From the NCBI RefSeq assembly GCF_001899645.1, contig NZ_MKVV01000028.1:1-44339 (forward strand): 44,339 nucleotides of DNA, written 5' to 3'. Shown here in pieces: positions 15,153-24,032 of this stretch (position 1 is the first letter of the stretch; the number at the start of each line of letters is the position of its first letter). This stretch comes from Pseudonocardia sp. 73-21. GTDB taxonomy: Bacteria; Actinomycetota; Actinomycetes; Mycobacteriales; Pseudonocardiaceae. A model generated the notes under the pieces. The model was given only the letters and a program-made list of their open reading frames with translations, was not told where the DNA came from and searched no databases. Position numbers and translations under genes: made by a program.

Positions 15153-15893
15153 TCAGGGGTGGTGGTGCGTGTCGTTCACCAGCCGGACGCTGGCGCCGCC
15201 GTCGGGGTAGAGGTTGACCTCCGAGAGGCTCGCCAGGTCCAGGTGCAGCCGGTAGAGGATCTCCGGGCCGCCCGCCAGCGCGTGGCGCAGCACCATCTTG
15301 ATCGGCGTGACGTGGCTGACCAGCACGACCGTCTGCCCCGGGTACGCCGCCACGATCTCCTCGAGCTCCGCCGCGATGCGGGCACCGACGTCGGCGAAGC
15401 TCTCCCCGCCGGGCGGGGCCACGTCCTCGGAGCCGAGCCAGCGGGCGTGCAGCTCGGGGTCGCGCTCGCGGGCCTCGCCGAACGTCAGCCCCTCCCAGGA
15501 GCCGAAGTCGGTCTCGATCAGCCGGTCGCGCACCACCAGCGGGGCCTCGGTGGTCTCCGCGACCGCGGCGGCGGTCTGGCGGGCGCGGCGCAGCGGGGAG
15601 GACAGGATCGCGGCGATGTCCGGGACCTCGCGGAGCCGGATCGCGGCCCCCGCGGCCTGCTGGTGGCCCAGAGCGGTGAGCTCGGGATCGCCGTGGCCGG
15701 AGTAGCGGCGGCCGACCGACAGCTCGGTCTGGCCGTGGCGCAGCAGCAGGATGCGGGTGGGGGCGCCGACCTGGCCGGACCACGCCGCAGAGGCCGCGGG
15801 GTCCGGGGTGGCGGGCGCGGGGCCCGGCGGCACCGGTTCGGGACCGATCACCGGCTCACGCTGCGCTGATGATCCGCTCACAGGCTCGCTCAT
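15153..15893 (-). CDS. Histidine phosphatase (phosphoglycerate-mutase-like), CobC-type
   Basis: A 246-residue branch-1 histidine phosphatase. After a Pro/Ala-rich N-terminal 45 residues comes LLLRHGQTE with catalytic His53, then SSPLRRARQTA, FGSWEG and VSHVTPIK with the second catalytic His. In M. tuberculosis the same domain is fused behind RNase H in Rv2228c and has alpha-ribazole phosphatase activity. Here it is a separate gene whose ATG overlaps the RNase H stop (ATGA at 15890-15893). A role in cobamide nucleotide-loop assembly is plausible, though the class has many substrates. Confidence 0.85.
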   Translation of the reverse strand: MSEPVSGSSAQREPVIGPEPVPPGPAPATPDPAASAAWSGQVGAPTRILLLRHGQTELSVGRRYSGHGDPELTALGHQQAAGAAIRLREVPDIAAILSSPLRRARQTAAAVAETTEAPLVVRDRLIETDFGSWEGLTFGEARERDPELHARWLGSEDVAPPGGESFADVGARIAAELEEIVAAYPGQTVVLVSHVTPIKMVLRHALAGGPEILYRLHLDLASLSEVNLYPDGGASVRLVNDTHHHP

Positions 15894-16300
15894 CGGACGG
15901 CCTGCGCGTCCATGGCCTGGTTGGCCAGGGCGTCGGCCCGGGCGTTGCGGGCCCGCGGGATCCAGCCGAACCGGACCGACCCCAGCTCCGCCACCAGCTC
16001 ACCGGCCTCGCGCGCCAGCGGCTGCATCGCCGGGTGCTTGACCTTCCACCGCCCGGCCATCTGCTCGACGACGAGCTTGGAGTCCATCCGCACCTCGACG
16101 TCGTCGGCGCCGAGGTCCAACGCGGCCCGCAGTCCGGCGATCAGGCCCCGGTACTCGGCGACGTTGTTGGTGGTGACGCCCAGCCCCTCGGAGCGCTCGG
16201 CGAGCACCTCCTCGGTGGCGGCGTCGAGCACGACGGCGCCGTAACCGGCCGGGCCGGGGTTGCCGCGCGAGCCACCGTCCGCCTCGATGATCACCTTCAC
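15890..16300 (-). CDS. rnhA: RNase HI-like ribonuclease
   Basis: A 136-residue RNase HI of the short type that lacks the basic protrusion. The metal quartet is complete: Asp8 (IEADGGSRGNPGPAGYGA), Glu49 (NNVAEYRGL), Asp73 (RMDSKLVVEQM) and Asp123 (ARNARADALANQAM). It cleaves RNA in RNA-DNA hybrids, and relatives also remove single ribonucleotides. I chose the GTG at 16300, which overlaps the preceding stop; an upstream in-frame start at 16339 would lie inside the zinc-ribbon gene. It sits in a five-gene overlapping operon. Confidence 0.9.
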   Translation of the reverse strand: MKVIIEADGGSRGNPGPAGYGAVVLDAATEEVLAERSEGLGVTTNNVAEYRGLIAGLRAALDLGADDVEVRMDSKLVVEQMAGRWKVKHPAMQPLAREAGELVAELGSVRFGWIPRARNARADALANQAMDAQAVR

Positions 16301-17034
16301 AGGCCGGACTCCGCCGTGCGCACCAGGATCACGCCGCACTCCTCGCAGTGCACGACCTCGTCGGCGGGGGCGGCCTTCAGCTCGGAGAGCGCGGTGCGGT
16401 CGAGCTCCAGGCGGCAGGCCTGGCAGCGGCGGGCCTGCAGCAGCGCGGCGCCCACCCCCTGCGACGCGCGGCGCTTGTCGTAGGCGGTGAGCAGCTCCTC
16501 CGGGAAGCCCTTCGCGGCCTCCTCGCGGGCGCGGCGGCGGCCGGCCTCGGCCGCGTCGATGTCGGCGATGGCGGTGTCGCGCCGCTCGGTGATCTCCGCG
16601 ACGAGCTTCTCCGCGGCGTCGACGACGGTGCGGGAGTGGTCGACGTCCAGCCCGACGGCCTCGCGCTGCTCCATGATCTCCAGCTGCTCGTCCTCGAGCA
16701 CGCCCTGGCGGCGCTTGAGCGTCTCCAGCTCGTGCTGCAGGTCGGCGGCCTGCTTCGCGGCGATGCCCGAACCGGCGAGCATCTGGTTGTCGCGCTCGGT
16801 GCGGGTGCGGACGCCCTCGACGTCGCGTTCGATGCGGCGGATGTCGCGGTCCAGGTCGCCGGCCTGCGTCTCCACCTCCACGAGCTTGTCCTTGGCGGTG
16901 CGCACGGCCGCCTCGGCCTCGGCCAGCTCCGCCACCTCGGGCAGCGTGCGGCGACGGTGGGCGAGCCGCGACAGCTCGGCGTCGACCTCGGCGAGATCCA
17001 GCAGCCGCCGTTGGACGGCGGGGTCGGCCTTCAT
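16297..17034 (-). CDS. Coiled-coil protein with C4 zinc ribbon (Rv2229c-like)
   Basis: A 245-residue protein. Residues 1-175 are almost wholly a long antiparallel coiled coil (LSRLAHRRRTLPEVAELAEAEAAV; LQHELETLKRRQGVLEDEQLEIMEQREAV). The end is a zinc ribbon with CQAC and CEECG. This is the C4-type zinc-ribbon family that accompanies Nif3 and RNase H in actinobacteria. It may bind nucleic acid or act as an adaptor; no enzyme motif is present. The ATG overlaps the Nif3 stop and the TGA overlaps the RNase H start. Confidence 0.87.
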   Translation of the reverse strand: MKADPAVQRRLLDLAEVDAELSRLAHRRRTLPEVAELAEAEAAVRTAKDKLVEVETQAGDLDRDIRRIERDVEGVRTRTERDNQMLAGSGIAAKQAADLQHELETLKRRQGVLEDEQLEIMEQREAVGLDVDHSRTVVDAAEKLVAEITERRDTAIADIDAAEAGRRRAREEAAKGFPEELLTAYDKRRASQGVGAALLQARRCQACRLELDRTALSELKAAPADEVVHCEECGVILVRTAESGL

Positions 17035-18161
17035 CAGATGGTCCTTCCGATACTCCAGGGATCCGTGCGCAACCGCGAGACGCGGACCTCGACGCTACCG
17101 CCCAGGGCCGAACGCACGACGCCCGCCGCCTGCTCGCACCACGGCCACTCCGACGCCCAGTGCGCGACGTCGACGAGCGCGGGCGATCCGGGGAGCAGGA
17201 CGTGCTCGGACGCGGGGTGGTGGCGCAGGTCGGCGGTGACGTAGACGTCGACGCCGGCCGCCGTGGCCGCGCCGAGCGCCGAGTCGCCGGCCCCGCCGCA
17301 GACGGCGACGCGGGAGATCATGCGGTCGGGCTCGCCCGCGGCCCGCACGCCCCACACCGTCTCGGGCAGAGCGGCGGCGACGCGCGCGGTGAACGCCGAC
17401 AGCGGCTCGGGCGCGGCGAGGGTGCCGATCCGCCCCAGCCCCTGCGACGACGGCAGCTCGGCCAGCTCCAGCACGTCGAACGCGGGCTCCTCGTAGGGGT
17501 GCGACGCCCGCAGCGCGGCCACGACGGCCGCGCGCTTCCCACGGGGCAGCACCATCTCCAGGCGGGTCTCCGCGACGCGCTCGAGGCGTCCGACCTCGCC
17601 GATCACCGGGTTCGCGCCGGTCAGCGGCTTGAACTGGCCCGTGCCGGCCGTCGCGAAGGAGCAGTGGCTGTAGTCGCCGATCGCGCCGGCGCCCGCGGCC
17701 GACAGCGCGTCGTGCACGGCGGTGATCGACGGCCCCACCGGGATGAACGTGACGATCTTGTCCAGCGCCGGCATCGGGGCGCCCTGCAGCGGGCCCTCGA
17801 CGGTGAGACCGAGCGCCGCGGCCAGCGCATCGGACACGCCGGGGTCGGCGGAGTCGGCGTTGGTGTGGGCGGTGAACAGGGCCGTGCCCGAGCGGATCAG
17901 CCGGTGCACCAGCGCGCCCTTGGGCGTGTCGGCGCCGACGCCGTGGACGCCGCGCAGCAGCAGCGGATGGTGGGTGACCAGCAGCTGGTCCCCCGCCGCC
18001 TCGGCCACGGTCTCGGGCACCGGGTCGACGGCGACGAGCACGGACGACACGGGCTCGTCGGGGTCGCCGCAGACGAGCCCGACGGCGTCCCAGTCGGCGG
18101 CGAGCGCGGGCGGGTAGGCGGCCTCGAGGACGGCGATCACGTCGCCGACCCGGGCACTCAC
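17034..18161 (-). CDS. Nif3-like dinuclear metal protein (YbgI family)
   Basis: A 375-residue Nif3 protein. The metal-binding ends are present: [12 protein letters not shown] and FTAHTNAD near the N-terminal third, and [13 protein letters not shown] with [11 protein letters not shown] near the C terminus. The central 100 residues form the PII/CutA-like insert found in longer family members. Nif3 proteins form hexameric toroids with a two-metal site. The biochemical reaction is unsettled, and GTP cyclohydrolase-type chemistry has been proposed. ATGA overlaps join it to both neighbours. Confidence 0.9.
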   Translation of the reverse strand: MSARVGDVIAVLEAAYPPALAADWDAVGLVCGDPDEPVSSVLVAVDPVPETVAEAAGDQLLVTHHPLLLRGVHGVGADTPKGALVHRLIRSGTALFTAHTNADSADPGVSDALAAALGLTVEGPLQGAPMPALDKIVTFIPVGPSITAVHDALSAAGAGAIGDYSHCSFATAGTGQFKPLTGANPVIGEVGRLERVAETRLEMVLPRGKRAAVVAALRASHPYEEPAFDVLELAELPSSQGLGRIGTLAAPEPLSAFTARVAAALPETVWGVRAAGEPDRMISRVAVCGGAGDSALGAATAAGVDVYVTADLRHHPASEHVLLPGSPALVDVAHWASEWPWCEQAAGVVRSALGGSVEVRVSRLRTDPWSIGRTI

Positions 18162-19261
18162 TGCGCCGTCCCGGTCGTGAGCGGATAACAGTGTTCGGGC
18201 ACTGGTTTCCGCGCACGAGCGTCGCCGACGCCCCCCAGGGCGTCGGCGATCGCACCCGTGAGCCGAAGAACCAACTCAGCCGGACGCACAGCGACCCGCA
18301 GGTGGTCGGGACCGAGCCCGGGAAACGTGTCGCACCGCCGCACGGCGATCCCCGCCGCACGCAGCGAAGCCCGCACCCGCTCCCCGTCGCCGGAAGGCAC
18401 CTTCAGCAGCAGGTACGGCGCCCGCCCCGGCAGCACCTCCACCCCGGGCACGGCGGCCAGCGCCGCGGCCTGCTCGGCGCGGGCGACCACGAGGCGCCGG
18501 GCGGCCTCCTGCGCCTGCTCCACCGCCGCCGGCTCGCAGCACGCGATCACGCCCTCCAGGGCGAGGGTCGACACCGGCCACGGCGGGCGGGGCGCCGCCA
18601 GCCGCGCGAGCAGGTCGGGTTCACCGAGTGCGTAGCCGGCGCGCAGGCCGGCCAGCGCCCACGTCTTCGTCAGGCTGCGGAACACCAGCAGGCCCGGAAT
18701 CCGTTGCGCCGCAAGGGACTCCGCCTCGCCGGGGATGGCGTCGGCGAACGCCTCGTCCACCAGCAGCACCCGGCCGGGTGCGGCGAGCGCGGCGACGTCG
18801 GCCGCGGGGTGCAGCACGCCCGTGGGGTTGGTGGGGTTGCCGACGACGACCAGATCGGCCTCGGCCGGTACCTCGGCGGGGTGCAGGCGGTGCCCGTCGT
18901 CGGCCCGGGTGAGCACCCGCACGACCGGCACCCCGGCCTCACGCAGCGCCGCCTCGGGCTCGGTGAACCCGGGGTGCACCACGGCGGCGAGCCGCGGGCG
19001 CAGGGCCGGGAGCAGCGCGAACCCCTCGGCGCTGCCCGCCAGCACCAGCACCTCGTCGGGGGTGCGACCGTGGCGGGCGGCGACGGTGGACCGGGCGCGG
19101 GCGTCATGGGCCGCGGACGGGTAGCGGCCGAGGCCGTCCAGCACGGCGACGAGCCGGTCGCGCAACCACCCCGGGGGGCCGTCGCCCTGCACGTTCACCG
19201 CGAAGTCGAGCAGTCCCGGCTCGGCGTCGATGTCGCCGTGATGGCGCAGGCCGTGATCCAT
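18158..19261 (-). CDS. cobC: CobC-like PLP aminotransferase/decarboxylase (Rv2231c family)
   Basis: A 367-residue fold-type I PLP enzyme. Motifs are [12 protein letters not shown] at the start, [10 protein letters not shown] (Asn142), LLVDEAFAD (Asp169), the Schiff-base Lys199 in [15 protein letters not shown], and DHLRVAVR near the end. Homologues act as threonine-phosphate decarboxylase or histidinol-phosphate aminotransferase-like proteins, and linkage to a CobC-type phosphatase favours cobamide side-chain supply. Residues about 349-362 are encoded by a palindromic repeat, so the last 20 residues are not conserved family sequence. It is the first gene of the five-gene operon. Confidence 0.85.
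   Translation of the reverse strand: MDHGLRHHGDIDAEPGLLDFAVNVQGDGPPGWLRDRLVAVLDGLGRYPSAAHDARARSTVAARHGRTPDEVLVLAGSAEGFALLPALRPRLAAVVHPGFTEPEAALREAGVPVVRVLTRADDGHRLHPAEVPAEADLVVVGNPTNPTGVLHPAADVAALAAPGRVLLVDEAFADAIPGEAESLAAQRIPGLLVFRSLTKTWALAGLRAGYALGEPDLLARLAAPRPPWPVSTLALEGVIACCEPAAVEQAQEAARRLVVARAEQAAALAAVPGVEVLPGRAPYLLLKVPSGDGERVRASLRAAGIAVRRCDTFPGLGPDHLRVAVRPAELVLRLTGAIADALGGVGDARARKPVPEHCYPLTTGTAQ
18177..18216. repeat. 40-bp palindromic repeat, copy 1 (inside a coding sequence)
   Basis: Forty bases beginning GTGAGCGGATAACAGTGT and ending TCCGCGCAC, with imperfect inverted arms (14 of 18 pairs) around a 4-base centre. It matches copy 2 at 27518-27557 at 33 of 40 positions. It lies within the last codons of the aminotransferase gene. 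Confidence 0.85.
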
Positions 19262-19284
19262 ACAGGCACCCTACGGTGGGGGCG

Positions 19285-20370
19285 TCAGCTCTCCTGGCAG
19301 GTCCACGTCACGAACGGCGCCCACGGCCGTCCGGGGGCCGAGGGGCCGCGGTAGGTCAGCGGTTCCAGGTGGATCCCGGCGCCGGCCTCGTTGCGCGTGC
19401 CGAGCCACAGGTCGATGAACTCGTAGGGCTGGTCGTCGAGCGTGACGACCGTGCGGCTCTGGCCGCCGCACGAGGTCCCCGAGATCACGCGGTGCCCGGA
19501 CGCCGGCGCGCCGAACCCGATGGTGGTCGGCGAGCTCCACGGCCCGTTGACGCTGTTGGCGGTGGCGTAGCTCGTGCCGGTGCCGTTGCAGTAGCCGCAG
19601 TTCTGCTCGTTGAACGTCAGCACCCAGATGCCGGACGGGTCGCGGTAGGCGCCGGGGGCCTCGGTGTTGGTCATGCCGGCGAGCTTCGCGGCCCCCTCGC
19701 CGTTGCCGCTGGTGCCGGTCGCGGTGAGGCGCTCGGAGCTGAGCGTCTGGTCGGGCATCGTGCACAGCATCATCGGCGGCCGTGGCAGGTCGATGACCAG
19801 CGAGAAGTCGCCGTTGCCGCCGCAGCGGTAGAGCGCGGGCTTGATCGTGGCGCCCCCGCTCTCCTGACCGCACGGGCCGGCGGGGCCCTGGCAGGTCAGC
19901 GCGTAGTAGGCGTTGGCACGCGAGCGGGAGTAGTCCGTCGGCGCGTTGAACCAGAGGATCCACGCGCCGTCGTCGAGGCCCCAGCCGCTGCGCTGGATCA
20001 TCCGGGGGTTGAAGCAGCCCTGACCCGGGTCGCCGCAGAGCCCCTGCCAGGTCGACTTCGCGAACGGGCTGGACGCGGTGGGCGAGAACAACTGCCGCGG
20101 CGGGCTCCACGGGCCGCCCGGTGAGGCGGCGGTGGACACCCCGAAGCCGCAGAACGGCGTCGTCTTCACCGTCCACTCGAACCCGCAGCCGTACTGGGTG
20201 CCGTAGAGGTAGTACGTCGACCCGGACCTCAGCATCATGCCGTCGTGCAGGTCCACCCCGGTGATCGTGATCGGGTCGACCGACGGCGTCGCCGCCGCCG
20301 CGGGCAGCGCCGTCACCAGGCCGGCCAGGAGCGTCGCCACCACCGTCAGAACCACCCGGATCACCCGCAT
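19285..20370 (-). CDS. Secreted GH43-like five-bladed beta-propeller protein
   Basis: A 361-residue protein with a signal peptide (residues 1-27, cleavage near AAAATPS). The rest resembles glycoside hydrolase family 43/117 propellers: DLHDGMMLRSGSTYYLYGTQYGCGF, STAASPGGPWSPP, AYRDPSGIWVLTFN and NSVNGPWSSP, the repeated 'sxsxxGPW' blade signature. Several cysteine pairs suggest disulfides. The early Asp (ITGVDLHDGM) and Asp in AYRDPSG could be catalytic, but the typical GH43 Glu is not certain. It stands alone and is divergent from ptpA with 150 bases between them. Confidence 0.7.
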   Translation of the reverse strand: MRVIRVVLTVVATLLAGLVTALPAAAATPSVDPITITGVDLHDGMMLRSGSTYYLYGTQYGCGFEWTVKTTPFCGFGVSTAASPGGPWSPPRQLFSPTASSPFAKSTWQGLCGDPGQGCFNPRMIQRSGWGLDDGAWILWFNAPTDYSRSRANAYYALTCQGPAGPCGQESGGATIKPALYRCGGNGDFSLVIDLPRPPMMLCTMPDQTLSSERLTATGTSGNGEGAAKLAGMTNTEAPGAYRDPSGIWVLTFNEQNCGYCNGTGTSYATANSVNGPWSSPTTIGFGAPASGHRVISGTSCGGQSRTVVTLDDQPYEFIDLWLGTRNEAGAGIHLEPLTYRGPSAPGRPWAPFVTWTCQES

Positions 20371-20520
20371 CGGACATGGATAGTCCGAACTGCCCCCGCA
20401 GCGCCCTCGGTGCGTCCACGTGTACCCGGAGTGGTGAACTCGGACGGGGAACCTGTGACGTGGTCGGCCCGGGGCGGGCCGGAGTGTCACGAATGCGACC
20501 GATCGGCCAGACTCGGGCGG

Positions 20521-20985
20521 GTGAGCCTTCACGTGACGTTCGTCTGCACCGGCAACATCTGTCGCTCCCCCATCGCCGAGAAGGTGTTCGCCACCGAGCT
20601 GGAGCGCGCCGGGCTCGCCGACGGCGTGCGCGTCACGAGCGCGGGCACCGGGGGCTGGCACGTCGGCTCCCCCGCGGACGACCGCGCGGCGGCCCTGCTC
20701 CGGTCCGAGGGCTACCCCACCGAGCACCGGGCGCGCCAGATCGACTCCGACCTGCTCTCGGCCGACCTCATCGTCGCCCTCGACAACACCCACCGCCGCG
20801 CCCTGCAGTCCAAGGTGCCCGAGCCCGAGCGCGTGCGGCTGCTGCGCTCGTTCGATCCGGCCGCCCCGAGCGGCGCCGACGTGCCCGACCCCTACTACGG
20901 CGACGACGACGGCTTCGCCGAGGTGCTCGACATGATCCGGGCCGCCGTGCCCGGCATGATCGACTGGGTGCGCACCCAGCGGTGA
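20521..20985 (+). CDS. ptpA: Low-molecular-weight protein tyrosine phosphatase
   Basis: A 154-residue LMW-PTP. The P-loop CTGNICRS begins at Cys9 and ends with Arg15, and the general-acid Asp is in DVPDPYYG. The closest known relative by organisation is mycobacterial PtpA (Rv2234), found near the same RNase H/Nif3 genes. It would remove phosphate from tyrosine-phosphorylated proteins. I use the GTG at 20521, which gives the standard length; earlier in-frame codons lack homology. The stop overlaps the next GTG (GTGA). Confidence 0.92.
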   Translation: MSLHVTFVCTGNICRSPIAEKVFATELERAGLADGVRVTSAGTGGWHVGSPADDRAAALLRSEGYPTEHRARQIDSDLLSADLIVALDNTHRRALQSKVPEPERVRLLRSFDPAAPSGADVPDPYYGDDDGFAEVLDMIRAAVPGMIDWVRTQR

Positions 20986-21740
20986 CCCCCGGCGTGGAAC
21001 GGGCCGAGCTCGCCGACGGCCGGACGGTCGTGGTGAAGTCCGGTGACCCGGCCGCGGAGGCCGCCGGGCTGCGCTGGCTCGCGGTCCCCGGCGGCCCGCC
21101 GGTGCCGGAGGTGCTCGACACCGGGCCCGACCGCCTGGTCACGACCTACATCCCGCCGGGGCGACCCGACCGCGCCGCTGCCGTGGACCTCGGGCGACGT
21201 CTGGCCGTGCTGCACGCCGCGGGAGCCCCGGCGTTCGGTTCGCCCCCGCCCGGCGGCCCGCGCGTCGCCACGATCGGGCTCGCCCCGATGACCAACGACC
21301 CGGCCCCGGAGTGGGCCCTCTGGTACGCCACCGACCGGGTGCTGCCCTACCTGCGCACGGCCCGGGACGCGGGCGCGGTCTCGGCCGCCGACGCGGCCAG
21401 CGTCGAGCGGGCGTGCGGGCGGCTCCCCCGGCTCGACGCGCCGCCGGCCCGGCTGCACGGCGACCTGTGGGCGGGCAACGTGCTGTGGTCGACCGACGGC
21501 GCCTGGCTGATCGACCCGGCCGCCCACGGCGGGCACCGCGAGACCGACCTGGCCATGCTGGCCCTGTTCGGCTGCCCCCACCTCGACGCCGTGCTCGGCG
21601 CCTACGACGAGGTCACACCGCTCGCCGACGGCTGGCGCGAGCGGGTGCCGCTGCACCAGCTGTTCCCGCTGCTGGTGCACGCCGCCCTGTTCGGCGGCGG
21701 CTACGGCGCGCAGGCGGCCGCGGCGGCCGCGACCGTTTAG
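20982..21740 (+). CDS. Fructosamine kinase-family protein
   Basis: A 252-residue protein-kinase-like small-molecule kinase. An N-terminal strand with VVVKSGD supplies the ATP-binding Lys. TTYIPPG is the hinge. The catalytic and metal loops read RLHGDLWAGNVLW and LIDPAAHGGHRETDLAMLALFG, which is the fructosamine-3-kinase/YniA signature. Such kinases phosphorylate ketoamines and trigger deglycation; bacterial members often sit beside a LMW phosphatase, as here. Translation is coupled to ptpA by GTGA. Its TAG stop abuts an inverted repeat. Confidence 0.88.
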   Translation: MTPGVERAELADGRTVVVKSGDPAAEAAGLRWLAVPGGPPVPEVLDTGPDRLVTTYIPPGRPDRAAAVDLGRRLAVLHAAGAPAFGSPPPGGPRVATIGLAPMTNDPAPEWALWYATDRVLPYLRTARDAGAVSAADAASVERACGRLPRLDAPPARLHGDLWAGNVLWSTDGAWLIDPAAHGGHRETDLAMLALFGCPHLDAVLGAYDEVTPLADGWRERVPLHQLFPLLVHAALFGGGYGAQAAAAAATV

Positions 21741-21807
21741 GGCCTGTCTGACGGATCCATGCCGAGCGAGGGCCGCGCAGCCGGCTGGAGATCCGTCAGA
21801 CCGGCCC
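21740..21807. repeat. Long inverted repeat after the kinase gene
   Basis: Left arm GGGCCTGTCTGACGGATC (21740-21757) and right arm GATCCGTCAGACCGGCCC (21790-21807) pair at 17 of 18 positions around a 32-base loop. The left arm starts at the last base of the TAG stop. It could be a terminator or a small MITE-like element. The following 21808-21893 holds no gene. Confidence 0.7.
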
Positions 21808-21893
21808 TGAGCAGCCACATGGTCACCTGAGGCTGCCGGGACGGCCCGCCGGACCACCGCACGTGACCACGTGGCGGGCGCGGGCCGGGTCGG

Positions 21894-22556
21894 TCAGCCC
21901 ACGCCCAGGATCGACCAGCCCCGGTCCGGGAAGCCCGAGGCCTCCGCGACCTTCGCCGAGCCGATGTTGCTGTGCGCGTGCAGGTAGGTCGGGATCGCAC
22001 CCTCGTCCAGGACGCGGCGGGCGGCCTGCGCCACCAGGCGCCGCGCGAGGCCCTTGCCCTGCGCCGCCTCCGCGGTGACGACGGCCAGCTCGTGGCCGTA
22101 CCCGTCGTGCCGCTTGATCCCGACGCCCGCGAGGTGCTCGCCGGTGTCGGGGTCCACCGCCACCAGCACGTCGTGGCCGAAGGGCCGCAGCCACTCGGGC
22201 ACCGACGGGTCGACTGCCGGCACCCACACGCCCGCGTCCGGCAACGGGGTGGGCGCGGTGCTCCAGCGGAACACCCCGCGGAAGAAGCCGCCGTCGATCT
22301 TCGCGGCCGCGGGCACCCCGGGCCCGTCGTCGCCGGCGGCCACCACCGCGGCCACGGCGTCGGCCGCGAGCGGCGGCACCGACAGCACGCCGCCCTCGGT
22401 CGACTCGACGCCGAGCACGGGATGCACGAGCCCGTCCCAGCCCGGCTCGACTCGCTTGGCCGAGCCCACGACGGTGAGGCCCGGTCCCGTGCCGGGCCAG
22501 CGGCCCAGCCACGTCTGCAGGTGTGCGGTGAGCCGCTGGTCGTCCACGTCGTCCAC
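21894..22556 (-). CDS. GNAT-family N-acetyltransferase
   Basis: A 220-residue protein whose last 80 residues are a GNAT fold. LAVVTAEAAQGKGLARRLVAQAARRVLDEG contains the acetyl-CoA pyrophosphate loop (Q/R-x-x-G-x-A pattern as QGKGLA), then YLHAHSNIGSAKVAEASGFPDRGW. The first 120 residues form a less conserved lead domain, as in two-lobed actinobacterial GNATs. The substrate is unknown. It starts at a GTG at 22556. Confidence 0.82.
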   Translation of the reverse strand: MDDVDDQRLTAHLQTWLGRWPGTGPGLTVVGSAKRVEPGWDGLVHPVLGVESTEGGVLSVPPLAADAVAAVVAAGDDGPGVPAAAKIDGGFFRGVFRWSTAPTPLPDAGVWVPAVDPSVPEWLRPFGHDVLVAVDPDTGEHLAGVGIKRHDGYGHELAVVTAEAAQGKGLARRLVAQAARRVLDEGAIPTYLHAHSNIGSAKVAEASGFPDRGWSILGVG

Positions 22557-22628
22557 GTACCGGAGTAGATCACGCGGCCGATCGGGACCGATCGGCGAAC
22601 TCGCCGGGGTGGGATGGCGAACTCGCGG

Positions 22629-24032
22629 TCATGTCGTGGCCAGCAGCTCGGCCAGCGACTCCGCCAGCGCGTCGGCCAGGACGTCGACGTCGTACATCGC
22701 GTCGCGGTCGGCGGTGAGGCCGTAGTGCACGCCGCCGTCGTAGGAGGTGATGCCGATCGCCACGGCCTGACCGCCGGCCAGCGGCACCACCGGGTACATG
22801 TCGAGCATCCGGGCACCCATCGCGTACAGGGGGCGGGGCGGCCCGGGCACGTTCGTGACGAGCACGTTGTAGAGCTGGCTGGAGTACTGGCTGGCCAGCC
22901 GCGCACCGATGCTGTGCAGCACCGGCGGGGCCAGCCCCACCAGCCGCACCAGCGCGGACGCACCGACCGCCCGGCCGCTGCGCTTGTGGCCCTCCATCGC
23001 GTCCCGCAGCGACGTCAGCCGCGCCGCGGGGTCGTCCTCGGCGACGGGCAGGTCGACGAGGTAGGCCGAGATCGCGTTCCCGCTGCCGCCCGAGCGGGCC
23101 CGCACGCTCACGGGGACCAGCGCCCGCACGGCCGTACCCTCGGTCAACGGCTCCCCGCGCGAGATCAGCCACCGCCGCAGCCCGCCCGCGACCACCGCGA
23201 GCACGACGTCGTTGACGGTGCCGCCGTGCGCCTTGCGGACGGTCCGATGATCGGCCAGCGACGTGCGCACCATGCCGTAGCGCCGCTGGGCCCCGGTGGC
23301 CGCGTTCAGGGCCGGTACCGGGCGGGAGGAGGCGGCCCCGCGCCCGGTGGACACCAGCCCGCCGACGGCGCGCCCCACCGCGGCCGTCGTCTCCCGCGCG
23401 TCACGGACCGCCCGGCTCGCGACACCCAGCACCAGCCGCCGCGGGCGCAGCAGCGCGTCCACGCCCGCCCGGGCCGCCAGCTCGACGCCGTAGGGCTCGC
23501 GCGCGGGCTCCCAGTGGTCGGGCTCGGTCTCCCGCGGCTGCGGCGTGAGGTCGAGCAGGGCGGCGCCGATGTCCATCGACGCCAGCCCGTCGACCATCGC
23601 GTGGTGGGTCTTGGTGACCACCGCCAGCCGCCCGTCGGCCAGCCCCTCGACGACGTAGACCTCCCACAGCGGACGCGACCGGTCGAGCCGGCGGGCCAGC
23701 AGCCGGCCCACCAGCTCGCGCAGGACGTCCTCGGTGCCCGGCGCGGCGAGCGCGGCGTGGCGGACGTGGAAGTCGATGTCGAAGTCCGCGTCGTCCACCC
23801 ACACGGGCAGGCCCAGCCCGCCCGGCACCTCCCGCACCTTCTGCCGGTAGCGCGGCACGAGCGGCAGCCGGTGCTCGATCAGCGCCGTGAACGCGGCCAC
23901 GTCGAACGGCCCGTCCTCGGGCGGGGCGAACGTCATCACCGCCCCGACGTGCATCGCGGCCGTGCGGTGCTCCGCGTACAGGAACGACGCGTCGAGCGCC
24001 GAGAGCCGATCCGGCAAGCCGCCTACCTCCAC
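22629..24032 (-). CDS. WS/DGAT acyltransferase (wax ester synthase / diacylglycerol acyltransferase)
   Basis: A 467-residue member of the WS/DGAT family. The N-terminal RLSALDASFLYAEHRTAAMHVG, the catalytic HHAMVDG (His143-His144, Asp148), the middle GGTVNDVVLAVVAGGLRRWL and late NVLVTNVPGPPRPLY are all present. It transfers fatty acyl groups from CoA to diacylglycerol or alcohols to make storage lipid. The GTG at 24032 overlaps the tmsB stop; a TTG at 24017 with GGAGG eight bases upstream is an alternative start. It is the third gene of the tmsA-tmsB operon, suggesting storage lipids containing methyl-branched acids. Confidence 0.93.
   Translation of the reverse strand: MEVGGLPDRLSALDASFLYAEHRTAAMHVGAVMTFAPPEDGPFDVAAFTALIEHRLPLVPRYRQKVREVPGGLGLPVWVDDADFDIDFHVRHAALAAPGTEDVLRELVGRLLARRLDRSRPLWEVYVVEGLADGRLAVVTKTHHAMVDGLASMDIGAALLDLTPQPRETEPDHWEPAREPYGVELAARAGVDALLRPRRLVLGVASRAVRDARETTAAVGRAVGGLVSTGRGAASSRPVPALNAATGAQRRYGMVRTSLADHRTVRKAHGGTVNDVVLAVVAGGLRRWLISRGEPLTEGTAVRALVPVSVRARSGGSGNAISAYLVDLPVAEDDPAARLTSLRDAMEGHKRSGRAVGASALVRLVGLAPPVLHSIGARLASQYSSQLYNVLVTNVPGPPRPLYAMGARMLDMYPVVPLAGGQAVAIGITSYDGGVHYGLTADRDAMYDVDVLADALAESLAELLATT

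Noticed and set aside
18177..18192. GTGAGCGGATAACA looks like the E. coli lac operator.
   Set aside because: The match is short, there is no LacI-type gene, and copy 2 of the same palindrome reads GTGCGCGGATAACA. It is part of the repeat family, not an operator.
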